Shown here piece by piece: positions 18,870 through 30,600 of a stretch of 64,000 nt of DNA. Location of the stretch: contig JABVXU010000007.1 of NCBI GenBank assembly GCA_013365365.1, positions 62,001 through 126,000 of the forward strand, written 5' to 3'. The translations under genes were made by a program, and so were the position numbers. The notes beneath the pieces are model-generated. The model saw nothing but the letters and a program-made list of their open reading frames with translations. It did no database searches and had not been told where the DNA came from. Source of the stretch: Cruorifilaria tuberocauda. Taxonomy: Eukaryota; Nematoda; Chromadorea; Rhabditida; Onchocercidae. The stretch's first letter is position 1. Each line of letters opens with the position of its first letter.

Positions 18870-19295
18870 CTCATGTGTGAATGATGAAATTCTCCTCTAA
18901 TGAAATTTATTACAGTACAAGCAAGCACACGTGATGAAATTCACTTTTGTGGTAATATGTGATGAAATGGTGCGAGAAAAGAAATAATTTGATATGATGT
19001 GATATCTCACGTTCACGTGAATCCAAAATGAAAACTGCGAAAAAAAAAGATAAACAAATGTGATGGAATTCATGTTTATCGTGATATTGAACGAAAACAA
19101 ACGAGAAAAAAAAGTAAATAAATGTGGTTAAATTCACTGTTTGAACCGTGATATCTAATGAAAAACTAAAGTAAGCAGATGTGATTAAATTCACGTTTAT
19201 CGCGATCACCAATGAAATATTAAGAGAAAAAAAATGAAGCAGACGTGATGAGATTCAACAACATACGTCGTGACATATTTTCTCATTCTATCGAT
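18870..19295. repeat. Degenerate ~60-bp tandem repeat (about 7 units)
   Basis: A loose unit recurs with a core like GTGATGAAATTCAC, then GTTTATCGTGATAT, then AATGAAA and an A/G-rich spacer. Core starts read at about 18874, 18931, 18999, 19060, 19124, 19181 and 19244, spaced 57-68 bases. Units are clearly related but diverged, so this is an old array. Long open frames on the minus strand through it are a by-product of the repeat, not genes. Confidence 0.8.
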
Positions 19296-21420
19296 TTCAT
19301 TTTAATGACTTGGTTGTCTCTCTTTCCACTTGATAAATGTACACTTGAGAAATAAATCAATCCGTTGTTTGAATCATCCACTACCAAAAAAGGCTGTTAT
19401 TCGTAAATATGATATATCATGGATCGTAATTTGACGTTAATTAGCTATACTTCACGTAAATTATTAACTAACATGTTGCTAAAAGTCTTCACGTAAGCTG
19501 TCTAAATGCCTTCTAATCAAAATTCTTTCCTGAAATTTCCCCACAGTCTTCGCAGTTTAAATTCTGTACAATGTGCTGGTTGTGATTTATTTGTTCGCAA
19601 AATTACTTCATTCATGAAGCTTCCCAACAAAAGCATTGCTTGACCTTTTTCCTTTTATCACAATCCTTGACCGCTTCGATTAAATCGTTTGAGGAAGATA
19701 AAGATAAGTGATCAATATCAATGTCACATTATTTCAATACTGTTAACTGAATCAATATTTTTCCTCTAAACATATGATACAGCAAAAGTATTATGGTGTT
19801 ATATTAGAATAAATTCTTCCTTTCTTTCCTGAAATGCTTTAAAATATTTCATTGTCAATTTTTTATCATTATTATTAGTAAAAATTTTTTAGTAATTTTT
19901 TTTAGTAAAAATTTATTATCATAACTTAAATTAAAATAAAACACCTTAAATGAAACACTTTAATAAAAATAAAGATTAGTTATTCTATTATTCAACCATT
20001 GTATAGTTATAATTTGTAATAAACTTAACCAAATAGTTTATGTGTTTCTATCATTAGTGATAGAAATTATTCGATTTAAATTCATTTTCGCCAAAAAATG
20101 CAAAAATAACAATCTTATTTTTCACAGACAAACAAACAAGCTAATTTATTGACGAATTTGAGAGGATTTTCATCACGTGTCTTGCCAACGTGTTAACACG
20201 ATGCTAATACTGATGCTTAGATCGTTTACTAATACTGAAATATGAGAAACTTAGTTATATAGTATCATGAAAAGGAAAATGGAATAAAATAAAATTTGGC
20301 GCAAAACTTCGATTCTAAAAATAAAAACTTTAAACTCTTATTTTTTTATAGCTTCATTTCTTTCTGCCAAATGGTGGCTTTTCTGCTAACTGACAAGACT
20401 GTTACTATGGATATGAAACTATTTTAGAGCATTAGGATGCTAATTAGAATTTATGAAAATGCGAAATCATGCATGAAGCATCAATCATAATTATTGCTTA
20501 ACAAATAGTAATTATTATTGATAAAAAAAAGATAAGACATCATAGAGTGGAAAGAAACGGTTAGTATTTCTAAAGTAAAAGAAAAGAAAAGGGAAAAGTA
20601 AAATCACTTTTTTGAAGCCATTTCTAAAATTTACCATTTTATAACGAAATGAATTTTAATATCACTGGAGAATGTAAGGTATGTACGAAATTTAGTGATT
20701 GAAATGAATTCAAAAATAGTTTTAATAAATGCTTATCAACTCTTCTAACAATTTGCCATTGAATATATATTTTAATTAAAATCAAAAAGAAAAATTAAGT
20801 GAAATAAATAGAATTAAAATTGGAGAAATAAGGAAAATTTTCATGTGATAAGAAATCTTTCAATTAAATTTCAGATAAGAAATCTTCAAGAATCGCCATT
20901 CATTGTAAACAAAAACCAAATTTATTAAAAAAAAAGATGGGAAAAAAACGAATGAGATTGATTCTTTTAAATTTTGATCAGAAAAACAAAAAAAATCAAA
21001 CTTTTTTTCCTGTAAATTTGTTGTAAAGATTCTCTCTCTCTCTCTTTCTCTCTCCAGTGAAAACAAATATTGAACAAAGACGAATTTCTCTTCCCATTCA
21101 TCTCTTCCATCGAATTAATTTTTGCTGATATCATTCTTCTACCAGCAAATGCTAATGTTAGCTACGATTTTCCACTCATTACGATGAAAGGAAATTTGAT
21201 ATAAATATTGGAGCAGAGAATTCACAATTCTGATTCTAATGCTTTAAAGCATATAATTCGCATTATTACCATTAATATGAATTATGTGCTTTAAAGAAGG
21301 AGAGAGAGAGATACTATATATATTTCAATAATTAGAATGTGAAAAAATTGGAGAATGAGAGAGAAAGAGAGAGGGAGAGAGAGAAGGCTATTTATTTATT
21401 CGAAAAAGAAAAAACCGTAA
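19296..21420. other. Gene-free AT-rich stretch with short CT/GA tracts
   Basis: No exon or RNA gene recognised. It holds simple CT-rich (about 21030-21056) and GA-rich (about 21298-21386) microsatellite tracts and many A/T runs. Confidence 0.5.
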
Positions 21421-21539
21421 AAACTTATTGAGCGAAATGTTTAGAGCTAACAGCAAATGAGATGAGATGAAAGAGACGGAAAGAAAAAAAAGTTGCGTAG
21501 ATATCTCGGAAAACTAAAAGTTCTTGTTTTTCAGGAAAC

Positions 21540-21554
21540 GTTGCCCCAGGCAAC
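21540..21554. promoter_or_regulatory. Perfect RFX-type X-box palindrome
   Basis: GTTGCC-CCA-GGCAAC: two perfect 6-bp inverted arms with a 3-nt spacer, fitting the general RFX consensus GTNRCC(0-3N)RGYAAC. In nematodes the RFX factor DAF-19 drives ciliary sensory-neuron genes through such sites, usually with a 2-nt spacer and close to the start codon. Here no ciliary gene is visible nearby. The match is seen in sequence; function is inference. Confidence 0.5.
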
Positions 21555-21613
21555 AAAATGTTTTTATAATGCATGGATGGAAGAGAGGAAGGAGGGATAG
21601 AGTTTCGACTGGC

Positions 21614-21675
21614 TGATAGGAGAAGATCGCACTGATAGCCGATCTCACTCCCGTTGATAGCGGAGAGAATGATAA
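21614..21675. promoter_or_regulatory. Cluster of four GATA-factor sites
   Basis: TGATAG at 21614, 21633 and 21655 and TGATAA at 21670, all in the same orientation, 19, 22 and 15 bases apart, inside a locally GC-richer block. They fit WGATAR. GATA factors control intestine and hypodermis genes in nematodes, including cuticle genes. The nearest downstream plus-strand gene is the mini-collagen at 22602. Confidence 0.4.
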
Positions 21676-21679
21676 TCAA

Positions 21680-22601
21680 TGAATGATTGCTGTGAAAAAT
21701 TAAATGCAGAAAGTTGAAAGCTTACTAGTATCATGTAATTTGACGGAAGCAAATTTATTATCAAATGCCAAGAAATTGATATGAAAAAAGAAAAGAGAAA
21801 AATTGAAGTGAACGACGAGTAATTAAATGAGAAGAAATAAAATTTCAAGTTTCAATTTTTATTTTTCTTAAATTTCCCTTCATTTATGAATTCTGTTATT
21901 ATTCTGGCTGATACCATAAACGAAATATCAATAATAGCATTTGAAAAGTTGAAATAAATGAAATGTACGAATAGAATTTGATTGCTTCCAAATTCGAAAT
22001 TTATTACAATCAAAATAAATTATTCTAAAATGAAAAGAGTAAAGTAAAACAAACGAAGAAAAAATAGGACAAATAATTTGAGTAAATAAATCGTTACAAA
22101 TAAGATTAGAAATCTTATTTTAATTTTCATTTTCATTTGAATAATTTTTTGGGAAAAGCTTGAAGAGAAAGTAATTTTAATGATAGCTAGCAGTTTCATA
22201 CATTTTACAAATTTTTTATGAATAAAATTAATGTAAAATATGCAAAATTTTTGAAACCATTTATGAATAATTCAAAGCTTTAAAAGCGCAAATTTCTTTA
22301 TTGAATTTTAATTGGCAATTGGAATTGTAAGGTAAGAAGTTAGTTTCATTTCATTCGGTTGATTTATTTCATGTTTTTTGAAATACTTTTGATAGATTAA
22401 ATTGAGTTCGAGGAAGTATTCGGAAACGAAATCTTTATATTTTTCTTATATATTATTAGAATTTTTATTGCTTTTTATTATTATCTAATTAATTAATTAT
22501 TGCTGTTCAAATGCTAAAGATATATTATTCCATAAATGATTTCCGAGAAATGATTACTTGCATTTTATTAAAATATTTTAGTTTCAACCAAAGCGAAAAA
22601 A
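21680..22601. other. 5' flank of the plus-strand mini-collagen
   Basis: AT-rich upstream sequence; no exon or repeat recognised beyond short A/T runs. Promoter of the following gene is expected here. Confidence 0.4.
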
Positions 22602-23236
22602 ATGAAAAATATAGCAATCATATATTTCCTTATCATTTCTCTGCTCGCTGTAAGTTTAATTAGAAAATTTTCTCGTTAATAGAGATAAAATTACCAGCCT
22701 TTAAATATAAAATTATCAGGAATAATTATATGAATTGCAGCTATATCCAATTAGGCGACAAGTTGACAAGATAAGCTAAGCAGTATCTAATCATTATTTC
22801 AAATTCGAAAAATTTTCTTCAAAAGCAGCTTCGAATATAATTTTTATTTAGTTTGAAAAGAAAGTTGAAAATAATTGAGGAGAATTATCGATTCAATGGC
22901 AAAAATAGCATTTTACTTCTTTGCTTTAAACATCATTAAATCGAATGCATATTGTTCTTTAATTGAACTTGGTAAACGCTAGCTAATAAACTTTGCTTCT
23001 CGTCCTCTCTCTCATAACCTCTCTCTCCCTCTTTTTCCGGATAAACATGTGTACAGCAAAGTGAAGTTAATTTGCTTATTTTCAAGGTTTCATACGCCGT
23101 CAAATATGTTAAAGGTCCTAAAGGTCCACGAGGTGAACCGGGACCACCAGGTGAGCCAGGTATTATTGGATCTAAAGGTCCTCCGGGATTAATAGGAGAA
23201 CCTGGTGAAAAAGGACCACAAGGTCCAAGAGGTTAA
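22602..23236 (+). CDS. Mini-collagen-like secreted peptide, 65 aa
   Basis: Two exons, 22602-22649 and 23087-23236. Exon 1 encodes a classic signal peptide ([16 protein letters not shown]). Exon 2 begins VSYAVKYVK and then runs 13 uninterrupted Gly-X-Y triplets, starting [16 protein letters not shown], and stops at TAA right after a final Gly. The mature product would be almost nothing but a short collagen helix of about 45 residues, with no cysteine. That is far smaller than nematode cuticle collagens (about 300 aa), and it lacks their Cys clusters and N-terminal non-helical domain. A possible donor overlaps the end (G|GTTAAT), but the acceptor at 23460 adds only a stop, giving the same protein. 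Function unknown; an extracellular matrix or venom-like secreted role cannot be told apart from sequence. Confidence 0.7.
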
Positions 23237-25831
23237 TTCTGATTGAGCTAACCAATTTCATTCATTGATAATTTCATTGAATCTCCATAATTCGTATAAT
23301 CACCGATAAAGGAGATCGATGCATGGAATAAAACGTTTAGTGCTTTGCTTCATCAATTTCATATTTAAATGCATTGATCCGATTAATAACCTTAATAATT
23401 TAACATTTATTTTTTAATGAATAATTTTAATGAGAAAATAGTTATGTAAATATCTTTCAGGTTGAAAAGAACAGCTAATGATAGCCAAAGAAGACAGAAA
23501 CTTTATGATATCACCTTTAACATTTATTCGCATGTCTATCTTTTACTTTCTTTCTATCACAAAACTTTATCAATGCGCAAATAAAAGATCACAGGGATTC
23601 TTGTACACTTGTAATATCAATCAAGTTATTTGGATTTATTTTTTTACACTTCTTGCTAAATTTAATTATCCTTGACTTATTTGTCAAATTTATCAGTTTA
23701 AATTTTTAAAAGATATTTCTTATAAGACGTATATCTTACTATAGCTATTAATTTACTAATTTCTTGTCGAAATCTGAAATAATTTTGCAGCATGCAAAAA
23801 AAACCATATAAAACGTTTACATTCGAATTATCTTTGTATTCTTGAAATCTCTGCCATAGCAATTGTTATCACATATTACCAATTGCGTGATCATTTCCAT
23901 GCATTATTAATTTCTCTGTCAATTGACCTTTTCTCTTGTTTACCCTAAGTTTCTTCATTAAATGATCTTTATTTTGCTCAACAATAGTTCCATCCATCAA
24001 AATGATCAATTGTCTACCATGCGATAGTTGTTGTTGCGTCGAGAAAAGCATCAAATTAATGCCAAAACAATTGTTAATTAATATAAAAAATAATGAGCAA
24101 AATGGTTTAATTAATTAAATCAGTTCACTTTTCGCACGTATAAAATAGGCACATTTTTTCTTCTCTTCTTAAATCATGCCCATTTCATGCGAAATATTTC
24201 TTATTCTCATACTTCATGAAAACTTCATCGTAATTTAAAAATAGACCGAACAGAGAAGTTTGAAACGCCAAAATATTGGATTACAGATGAAGCCAATCCG
24301 AATAGACACGATACCGTAATTTAATATTTTGATTGCTTCTCACATCAGTTTAACATCATAAGTGAACGATTTAGGAATTTTTTAGCTCTCAACAATTAAT
24401 TCATATTTTAGTTATCTCTTTCTTCTTTTTTTCTCTCCTTCCCTTCTCCCTTTCTCCATCAATCCACTTTGTACACTTCTTTATAATAAATTATTTCATG
24501 CATCAGAGAAGGTTTGATAAAATTTTGAACGATTAAAATGCTTTATAGCATGCGAACAGTCGTAAACATGATGACAGTCTTGTTATCCTTCAACTAATCT
24601 CCGGCAAAATTTCCCGAAAGAAAAACAAAATCTATAAAGAGTTAAATTCCGTATTCGATTTGGAAGAAAATAAGATGGAGCTTTAAATTCTGAGATTAAT
24701 ATTGATGAATTTAAAAAGAGCTCTTGCATTATAATAGATTATTAATTACAAGTATTAATTATATTACTAATTACAATTATAATATATTTCGGTTTAAAAT
24801 AACTTATGACACTTTCTCACACTAATTTACTGGATATCAAATGTGGAAAAGAACACTGTATTAACCGATTTTATTTATTGCATAAGTAGACTTTTTAGTT
24901 ATTAGGAAAAGAGCTTTAAAATCTTAACAACTGGAAAACAAATCATAAACTTTTACTAATTTGTACATCTTTTTATAACAACCTAAAAGATTGATTTTTT
25001 ATGGATCTAATAATATTTCAATCGAATTTGGTAGATCAGGGAGGGATAAAATTCTGTAAACTGTATGCATTGAAGGAAAGTGCAAAATCTGCTGAAAAAA
25101 TATATCAAATTTAAATGTTAAAAATTTGAAGATAGCTAATAGACATTTGCAGCATTGCAAAACGGTAAGCTAAGCAACAATGCTTTCAGATTTCAAAATT
25201 CAAGCAAATCAGATTCTGCATTTTAGCACGAATTATTTTCCATTCAATAGTTCCCATTAAGTGAAATTTAAAGAGTGCAAGAGAAAGACTAATAAAATAA
25301 ACTTCATGTTACCACACGCGAAACAGATGAGTCAGAATGGTTTTTTAAAAATACTCAACCTCTGCAGTAACGGAATAATAGAGGTTCAGGTAACCAGGTA
25401 ACCACATTTTTCCGGCTTTTCCTCTAATTCGCCATCTCTATTCTTCTCTCTAGTTCTCTCTAACAATCCCTGTGTCTATCAGTCTTAAATATAATTTTTA
25501 CATCACTGATTTTTATTTTATATTCGAAGTTTTAGAAGAAAAATAGCGAAATGCTTTCATACATGCTAACATATATGGCAATAAAAATTGATAATGAATA
25601 ATATATTAAATTGATAAGTTAATAAGCACTAGAATGATTTCAATCAATATTCATTTCAAAGTGATCACAAATATGGAAGGAATTCCATCGAAATAAATAA
25701 CAATGAAAAGTGATGTTAGAAATATTAATATACCTGAAAATTTGAACATTAAATGATACATTGATAACGAACTCTTTAATAACGTTAAATTGAGACTATT
25801 CGGCGCTCTGTTAATTTATTTTTCAATAAGA
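23237..25831. other. Intergenic region between the two convergent mini-collagens
   Basis: AT-rich. A TTTTGCAG acceptor at about 23791 is followed by 52 open codons containing a hydrophobic stretch, which could be an alternative last exon of the mini-collagen, but nothing else supports it. No further Gly-X-Y coding was found on either strand. Confidence 0.4.
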
Positions 25832-26939
25832 TCAAATAATTCTTAAAGTGATGAAGGTAAAATATGTCTTTTTTGCCTTCTGTAAAGTGTAAATAACACG
25901 GAGCATACCGTGTGATAGTGATACAGAATGGTCACTGGGCAAACCAGGATCTCCCGTTGGTCCTTCTGGTCCACGCGGCCCAGGATCACCTTGAGGACCC
26001 TGAGGTCCTTGTGGCCCAGGTGATCCCGATGGTCCAACATCACCATCTTCTCCTCTGAACTCTTCCGGTATATTTGTTTCGTTCATCGTTTCATCATGTT
26101 CAGTGTAATTATAGTGGTCAGAGTTTCCGACTTTTTCTGCGGCGTTTTTTACATCTTTGATTCGTGGAATCCTTCCACCAAACGGATGTACAGCTTGAGC
26201 AGCAATTTTATCGTCGGTTTCCATTTCCAGAACACTGTATTTCGATTTCGTAGCTGATGAAGGTATTAGAATTTGTGTCAAAAACCAATACATCAAAGGT
26301 TATCATAATCTTTATTCTAGTTTTTAGAAGTCTCATTTCTCTTCCTCCAAATATTACCCCGAAATTGCTACTATTAGCTTTGAAATTGTTGAAAATATGG
26401 TAAATACTGCAAATTTAGTTTTATCACAAAAATGAATTTCTGATATGTTTTCATGAGGAATTAATTATATGAATGCAAGAAGACGGTAAAAGTATGGAAT
26501 GAGCTGTTTCGATGTAAATGATAATGTATATACCAGAGAATTTTGATGAATTCACAGTTATTGATTACTCCATTGGCTAAGATTTAACTCCCAAATTATC
26601 CTCATAAGCAATATTTGTTGGAGTAGCAATGGAAGGAAGTTTAAAATGAAGGTTTGGAAGGAAATGTTTGAGAGAATTAATTAAGAACTTAAAATTACCC
26701 CGTTTATTAATACAATTCAGAAAAATTTTCCGAGAATTTCATTGTGAAAAATAATTTAAAATTAGCAAACCTGTCGCAGAAGTAATATCAACCTGTAAGA
26801 ATGAAATATATTAGCTACCGACTGAGGTTACCATGAATTCAAAATTTGAATAATCAGTAGAAGTAAAGTCGTTTCGAACAATGCTTACCATCATTGCTAT
26901 TAAGAGAGCAGTTATAAGCAGAATGACATTTTGTTTCAT
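25832..26939 (-). CDS. Small secreted collagen-like protein, 164 aa
   Basis: Three exons: 26939-26889, 26792-26771 and 26253-25832. The N-terminus is a signal peptide ([17 protein letters not shown]) continued by VDITSAT. A Lys/Asp/Asn-rich non-helical region of about 70 residues follows, with two N-glycosylation sequons (NYT, NET). Then come 13 uninterrupted Gly-X-Y triplets starting [15 protein letters not shown] and ending GDPGLP, and a 38-residue tail ([14 protein letters not shown]...). There is no cysteine anywhere. A GT just after the last triplet (CCCA|GTGACC) might be a donor to an unseen exon, so the C-terminal tail is the least certain part. The gene is convergent with the 65-aa mini-collagen and has the same number of triplets. 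Confidence 0.72.
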
Positions 26940-27667
26940 TTCATTTCTAATTCTGCAACCTATCTCCGTATTAATTACAGAATATTACCACAGTATTATA
27001 AAATTTTGCATAAACGTTCTAAATTAACTGATGATATCAATTTGTCGATATCAATTTAACGAAAAATCGAGAATTGACTAAATTTTCTTACGGGGTTATT
27101 CAACTTAGAAACGAATTAAATTCAATCTCAGATAAAATTTCAAAAATTGGAGAACAAAATTTTACTAACTTGTTGTACATTTTCTTAATTAAAAGCAATT
27201 TGGAATGATCTGAAAAAACAATACATCGCAAATACATAGTTTCAATTTTAAGTGCATCAAAAAATTAGCAATAAAGAGGAATAAAAGAAAGAATAAATTA
27301 TTTCATAACATTTCATATTTTACAAAATCTTATCATTTCATACTTTTTCCCACTGTTCTTACTTGATTTAACGAACGCGAATGAGATTTTAACAGATCCT
27401 TTAAAGATCAACCTCTCGGCCTGATATCAAAGTGTTGAAATGACGTGTGCAGAATTTTGCACTAATTTTAAGTGCTTTCAATATTTTTATGCAAAATGAT
27501 AAAAGAATATATAAATGTGATCGAAGTAATGAGACAGTTAATAATATGCATATTCAATATTCATTACATCTTTACTTAATAGTAATGTATTTTATAAAGT
27601 GCTTATTGACAGCACGCAAATATTTATTAATGTGAGATTTTGCTTTCTCTATCACAGATATCATCAA
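26940..27667. other. Intergenic region
   Basis: AT-rich spacer between the start of the collagen-like gene and the 3' end of the tyrosine kinase gene, both on the minus strand. No feature seen. Confidence 0.5.
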
Positions 27668-30600
27668 TTAAGCTTTCATCATGCTCTTTAGAGTTTTGAA
27701 AATTTTGCTAAAATCCGGTCGCTCTTCAGGATTTTTAGCCCAACATTGTTGAATTAATTTGACCACTCCGGATGGTGTTTCCTGAAATATGCACAATTAA
27801 GATGATGATCAAGAATTGAGTTATTATACAATATTTTATATGAAAGACATTAACAGAAAATTATACCTTAGGCATTTCCATTCGATAATTTTGTACAACA
27901 ATTTTTGCACGTGTTTGAATATTACTTAATCCCGGATACGGTTCAGAACCATCGGAATAAATTTCCCAGACGAGTACACCGTATGACCAGACATCAGTTT
28001 TATTCGAATAAACTTTTTGTTGCATTGTTTCTGGTGCTAACCATTTCACTGGTACCTATTTCAAATTCATTTTACGACTAACATTCTTTTCTTTGTTTAT
28101 ATAAAAATTTTTGAAATTTAAAAATAAGTTATAAAGTTTATTTAACAATTAAATTGGACTTATTAAATTTTTGATTCTCTGATTATTTTCGAACGTATCC
28201 TTTTCTAAACAGTATAACTACAACCGGATAAACAGAAGTTCATCATATCATATATCAGATTATTCCGTTTAATTTAAATCGCGTACTAATAATGTTTTAG
28301 TAAACGCGGTAACGCTTTGTTCGAAATTTACTTCAAGATTCAAGTGCCAATATTATGTTCCCTGAGTAAAACGATTTAAACTACTGTATAAGTAGAATCG
28401 GATGAATTTCTATGTATGTTTAAGAGACTTGTTGAATTACTAGTTCAGATTGATCTGAAATGATTATTGGCATTTTGGCAAATCGGTAATTACTTTTCAT
28501 TGAAAAGTGTTTATCCATTCTTGAAATTCATAGCTTACTGCGTCATTATGCATATTTACTTAACTCAATTGAATTACTTCATTTCCCATTAAGTTATTCT
28601 AGCATTCATTATAAATAAAAATTAATTAAAATTTTTCTCTCTATTCACGAACTTATTTGGAAGTCTAACATTTCACTGAGGCATCGATACAAACAATTAA
28701 CCGGAAAAAAAGGAGCAAACCATTTAATACCTTTTCTAATTTTTCATCTTGTACAATAAGTCGATCATCAGACATGCCAAAATCGCTGATTTTCACGTCA
28801 AGCTTAGCGCTTAACAAAACATTACGTGCAGCAATATCTCGATGGATACATTTTTGCTTATGCAAATAAGCCATCCCATCTGCTGCTTCGATGGTAAAAC
28901 GTAACTTCGTATTCAATGCTATCTTTCCCTTCTCTTTTCGTAGATACGATAATAACGATCCACCTAAAACACACCTTTTAAGACTTTATTAGATATCTTA
29001 ATTATTTGAAGCTTTATTAGATAGTCTTTTTTAATTTCATCAGTAATATGATATGATATTTTGACAAATGAAAAATCGATAATATGAATCTAATTTATTT
29101 TCTTAAATTGCAAATAATCTTAAATTGCCAAGCAAGCATTATTGAATGTCAATCATGAAAAAAAAATGGTAGTTGGGACGGTTGTTCTTGAGTTTCACAT
29201 AGGAACAACGAACCAGGACAATTCTCCATAATGATCATGAGTGGATGTTCGTGTACAGCTACGCCAAGGATACGTACCACGTGTTTATGCTCGTAACGAC
29301 GCATTAATCTCGCTTCTTTCATAAATTTCAATCGAGCTTCACGTGTTGCTTCCTGGCGCATCGTTTTTACCGCTACTTCTTGCTTCTCCGTCCCAAATGA
29401 ATATTCCGCGAGGAATACCTTAAGGTTTTAGTTTTATGATTTCGAATTATATTATTTACGTCGAATAATATTTATCATATTAAATTATCATTATTATTAT
29501 TTATATTGATATTATTAGTCTTAATTAAATTAACAACCAGTAGTGAGAAATAATTTTGAAACTCGATTCACCTCACCAAATGCACCTTCACCAAGCTTTT
29601 TGACAAGTCTGATGGAATCATGATTTAGAAGCCATTGAGGTCTTTCGATTGGTCGACGAAGGCGTGCTTGACTGGAGGCTGATAATGGCTCTTTCGTTGT
29701 TTTATAGTATTGAATTAAATCGGATACACTCTTCTCGTGATGATGTTCGCAATAGAAGGAACCATCTTCATCCTGATTCACCATGAAATGTCGTACGGTA
29801 TTATTGTGTCGTACCGAGATCGCAAGCACTATCTCTCCTGAAAATTTTACAATTATCAATTCAGCGAATGCTCCTTATCTTTCACTGTCAGTCAATCTCG
29901 AAATAGAGCAGCTGTTTCGTGCAGTGCTTAAAATAATCTTCACTAGCATCAATTAATTATTTTTACACTATATTAATGCTTTTGTATCAGCTGTTGAATG
30001 AAATGGAAGAAATAGATTACCAGGAGTGAGCTCAGTTTTGCGCAACAAAAAGTCCCCTTCCTTTTTCAGCAACGGTTCGATATCGGTACGCGGTATCAGT
30101 CCATGATAATAATCAGCTCCCTTTACATCATCAGTTATTGACACAGAGTCGTCACCCTATGACAAGCATAATATCTAATGTGAAATTCATTCGTAAAACA
30201 AATTTTGCGAAACTTTAAATTTTGCAACTGTTAAATGAAATTGAAAAAAGATGAATATCTAAAAGAACCAACTGAGTTTGATACTTTGAGGTCAGATTAA
30301 AATTGAGAATTTTCATTTTCCAATCAATTCTTTCAATATTTAACTGAATTATTGTTGGGTAGTTATAGTTCAAAACAGAAGAAAATTTGAAGGTACGATC
30401 ATTTAATTCTGGTAACACGATATTTCAAGAAGATCTGCCATAAAAGCTCATGGAAATTTGCAGTATGAAATTATTTACATTATTCTTAACTAATTACTAC
30501 TTATGCTAAATGAATCCTTAATTTATGAAATACCTATGTAATCAAAGTATTATTGTAATCATTTTATGTTACAGAAATCCTTTCCATCACCTTATCATCC

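Noticed and set aside
18910..19212. 100-codon minus-strand ORF, hydrophobic and repetitive
   Set aside because: It is simply the translation of the ~60-bp tandem repeat; the repeated His/Phe pattern follows the DNA period.
23460..24000. Extra downstream exons for the 65-aa mini-collagen
   Set aside because: The acceptor at 23460 adds only a stop; the one at 23791 gives an open frame but no collagen or conserved sequence.
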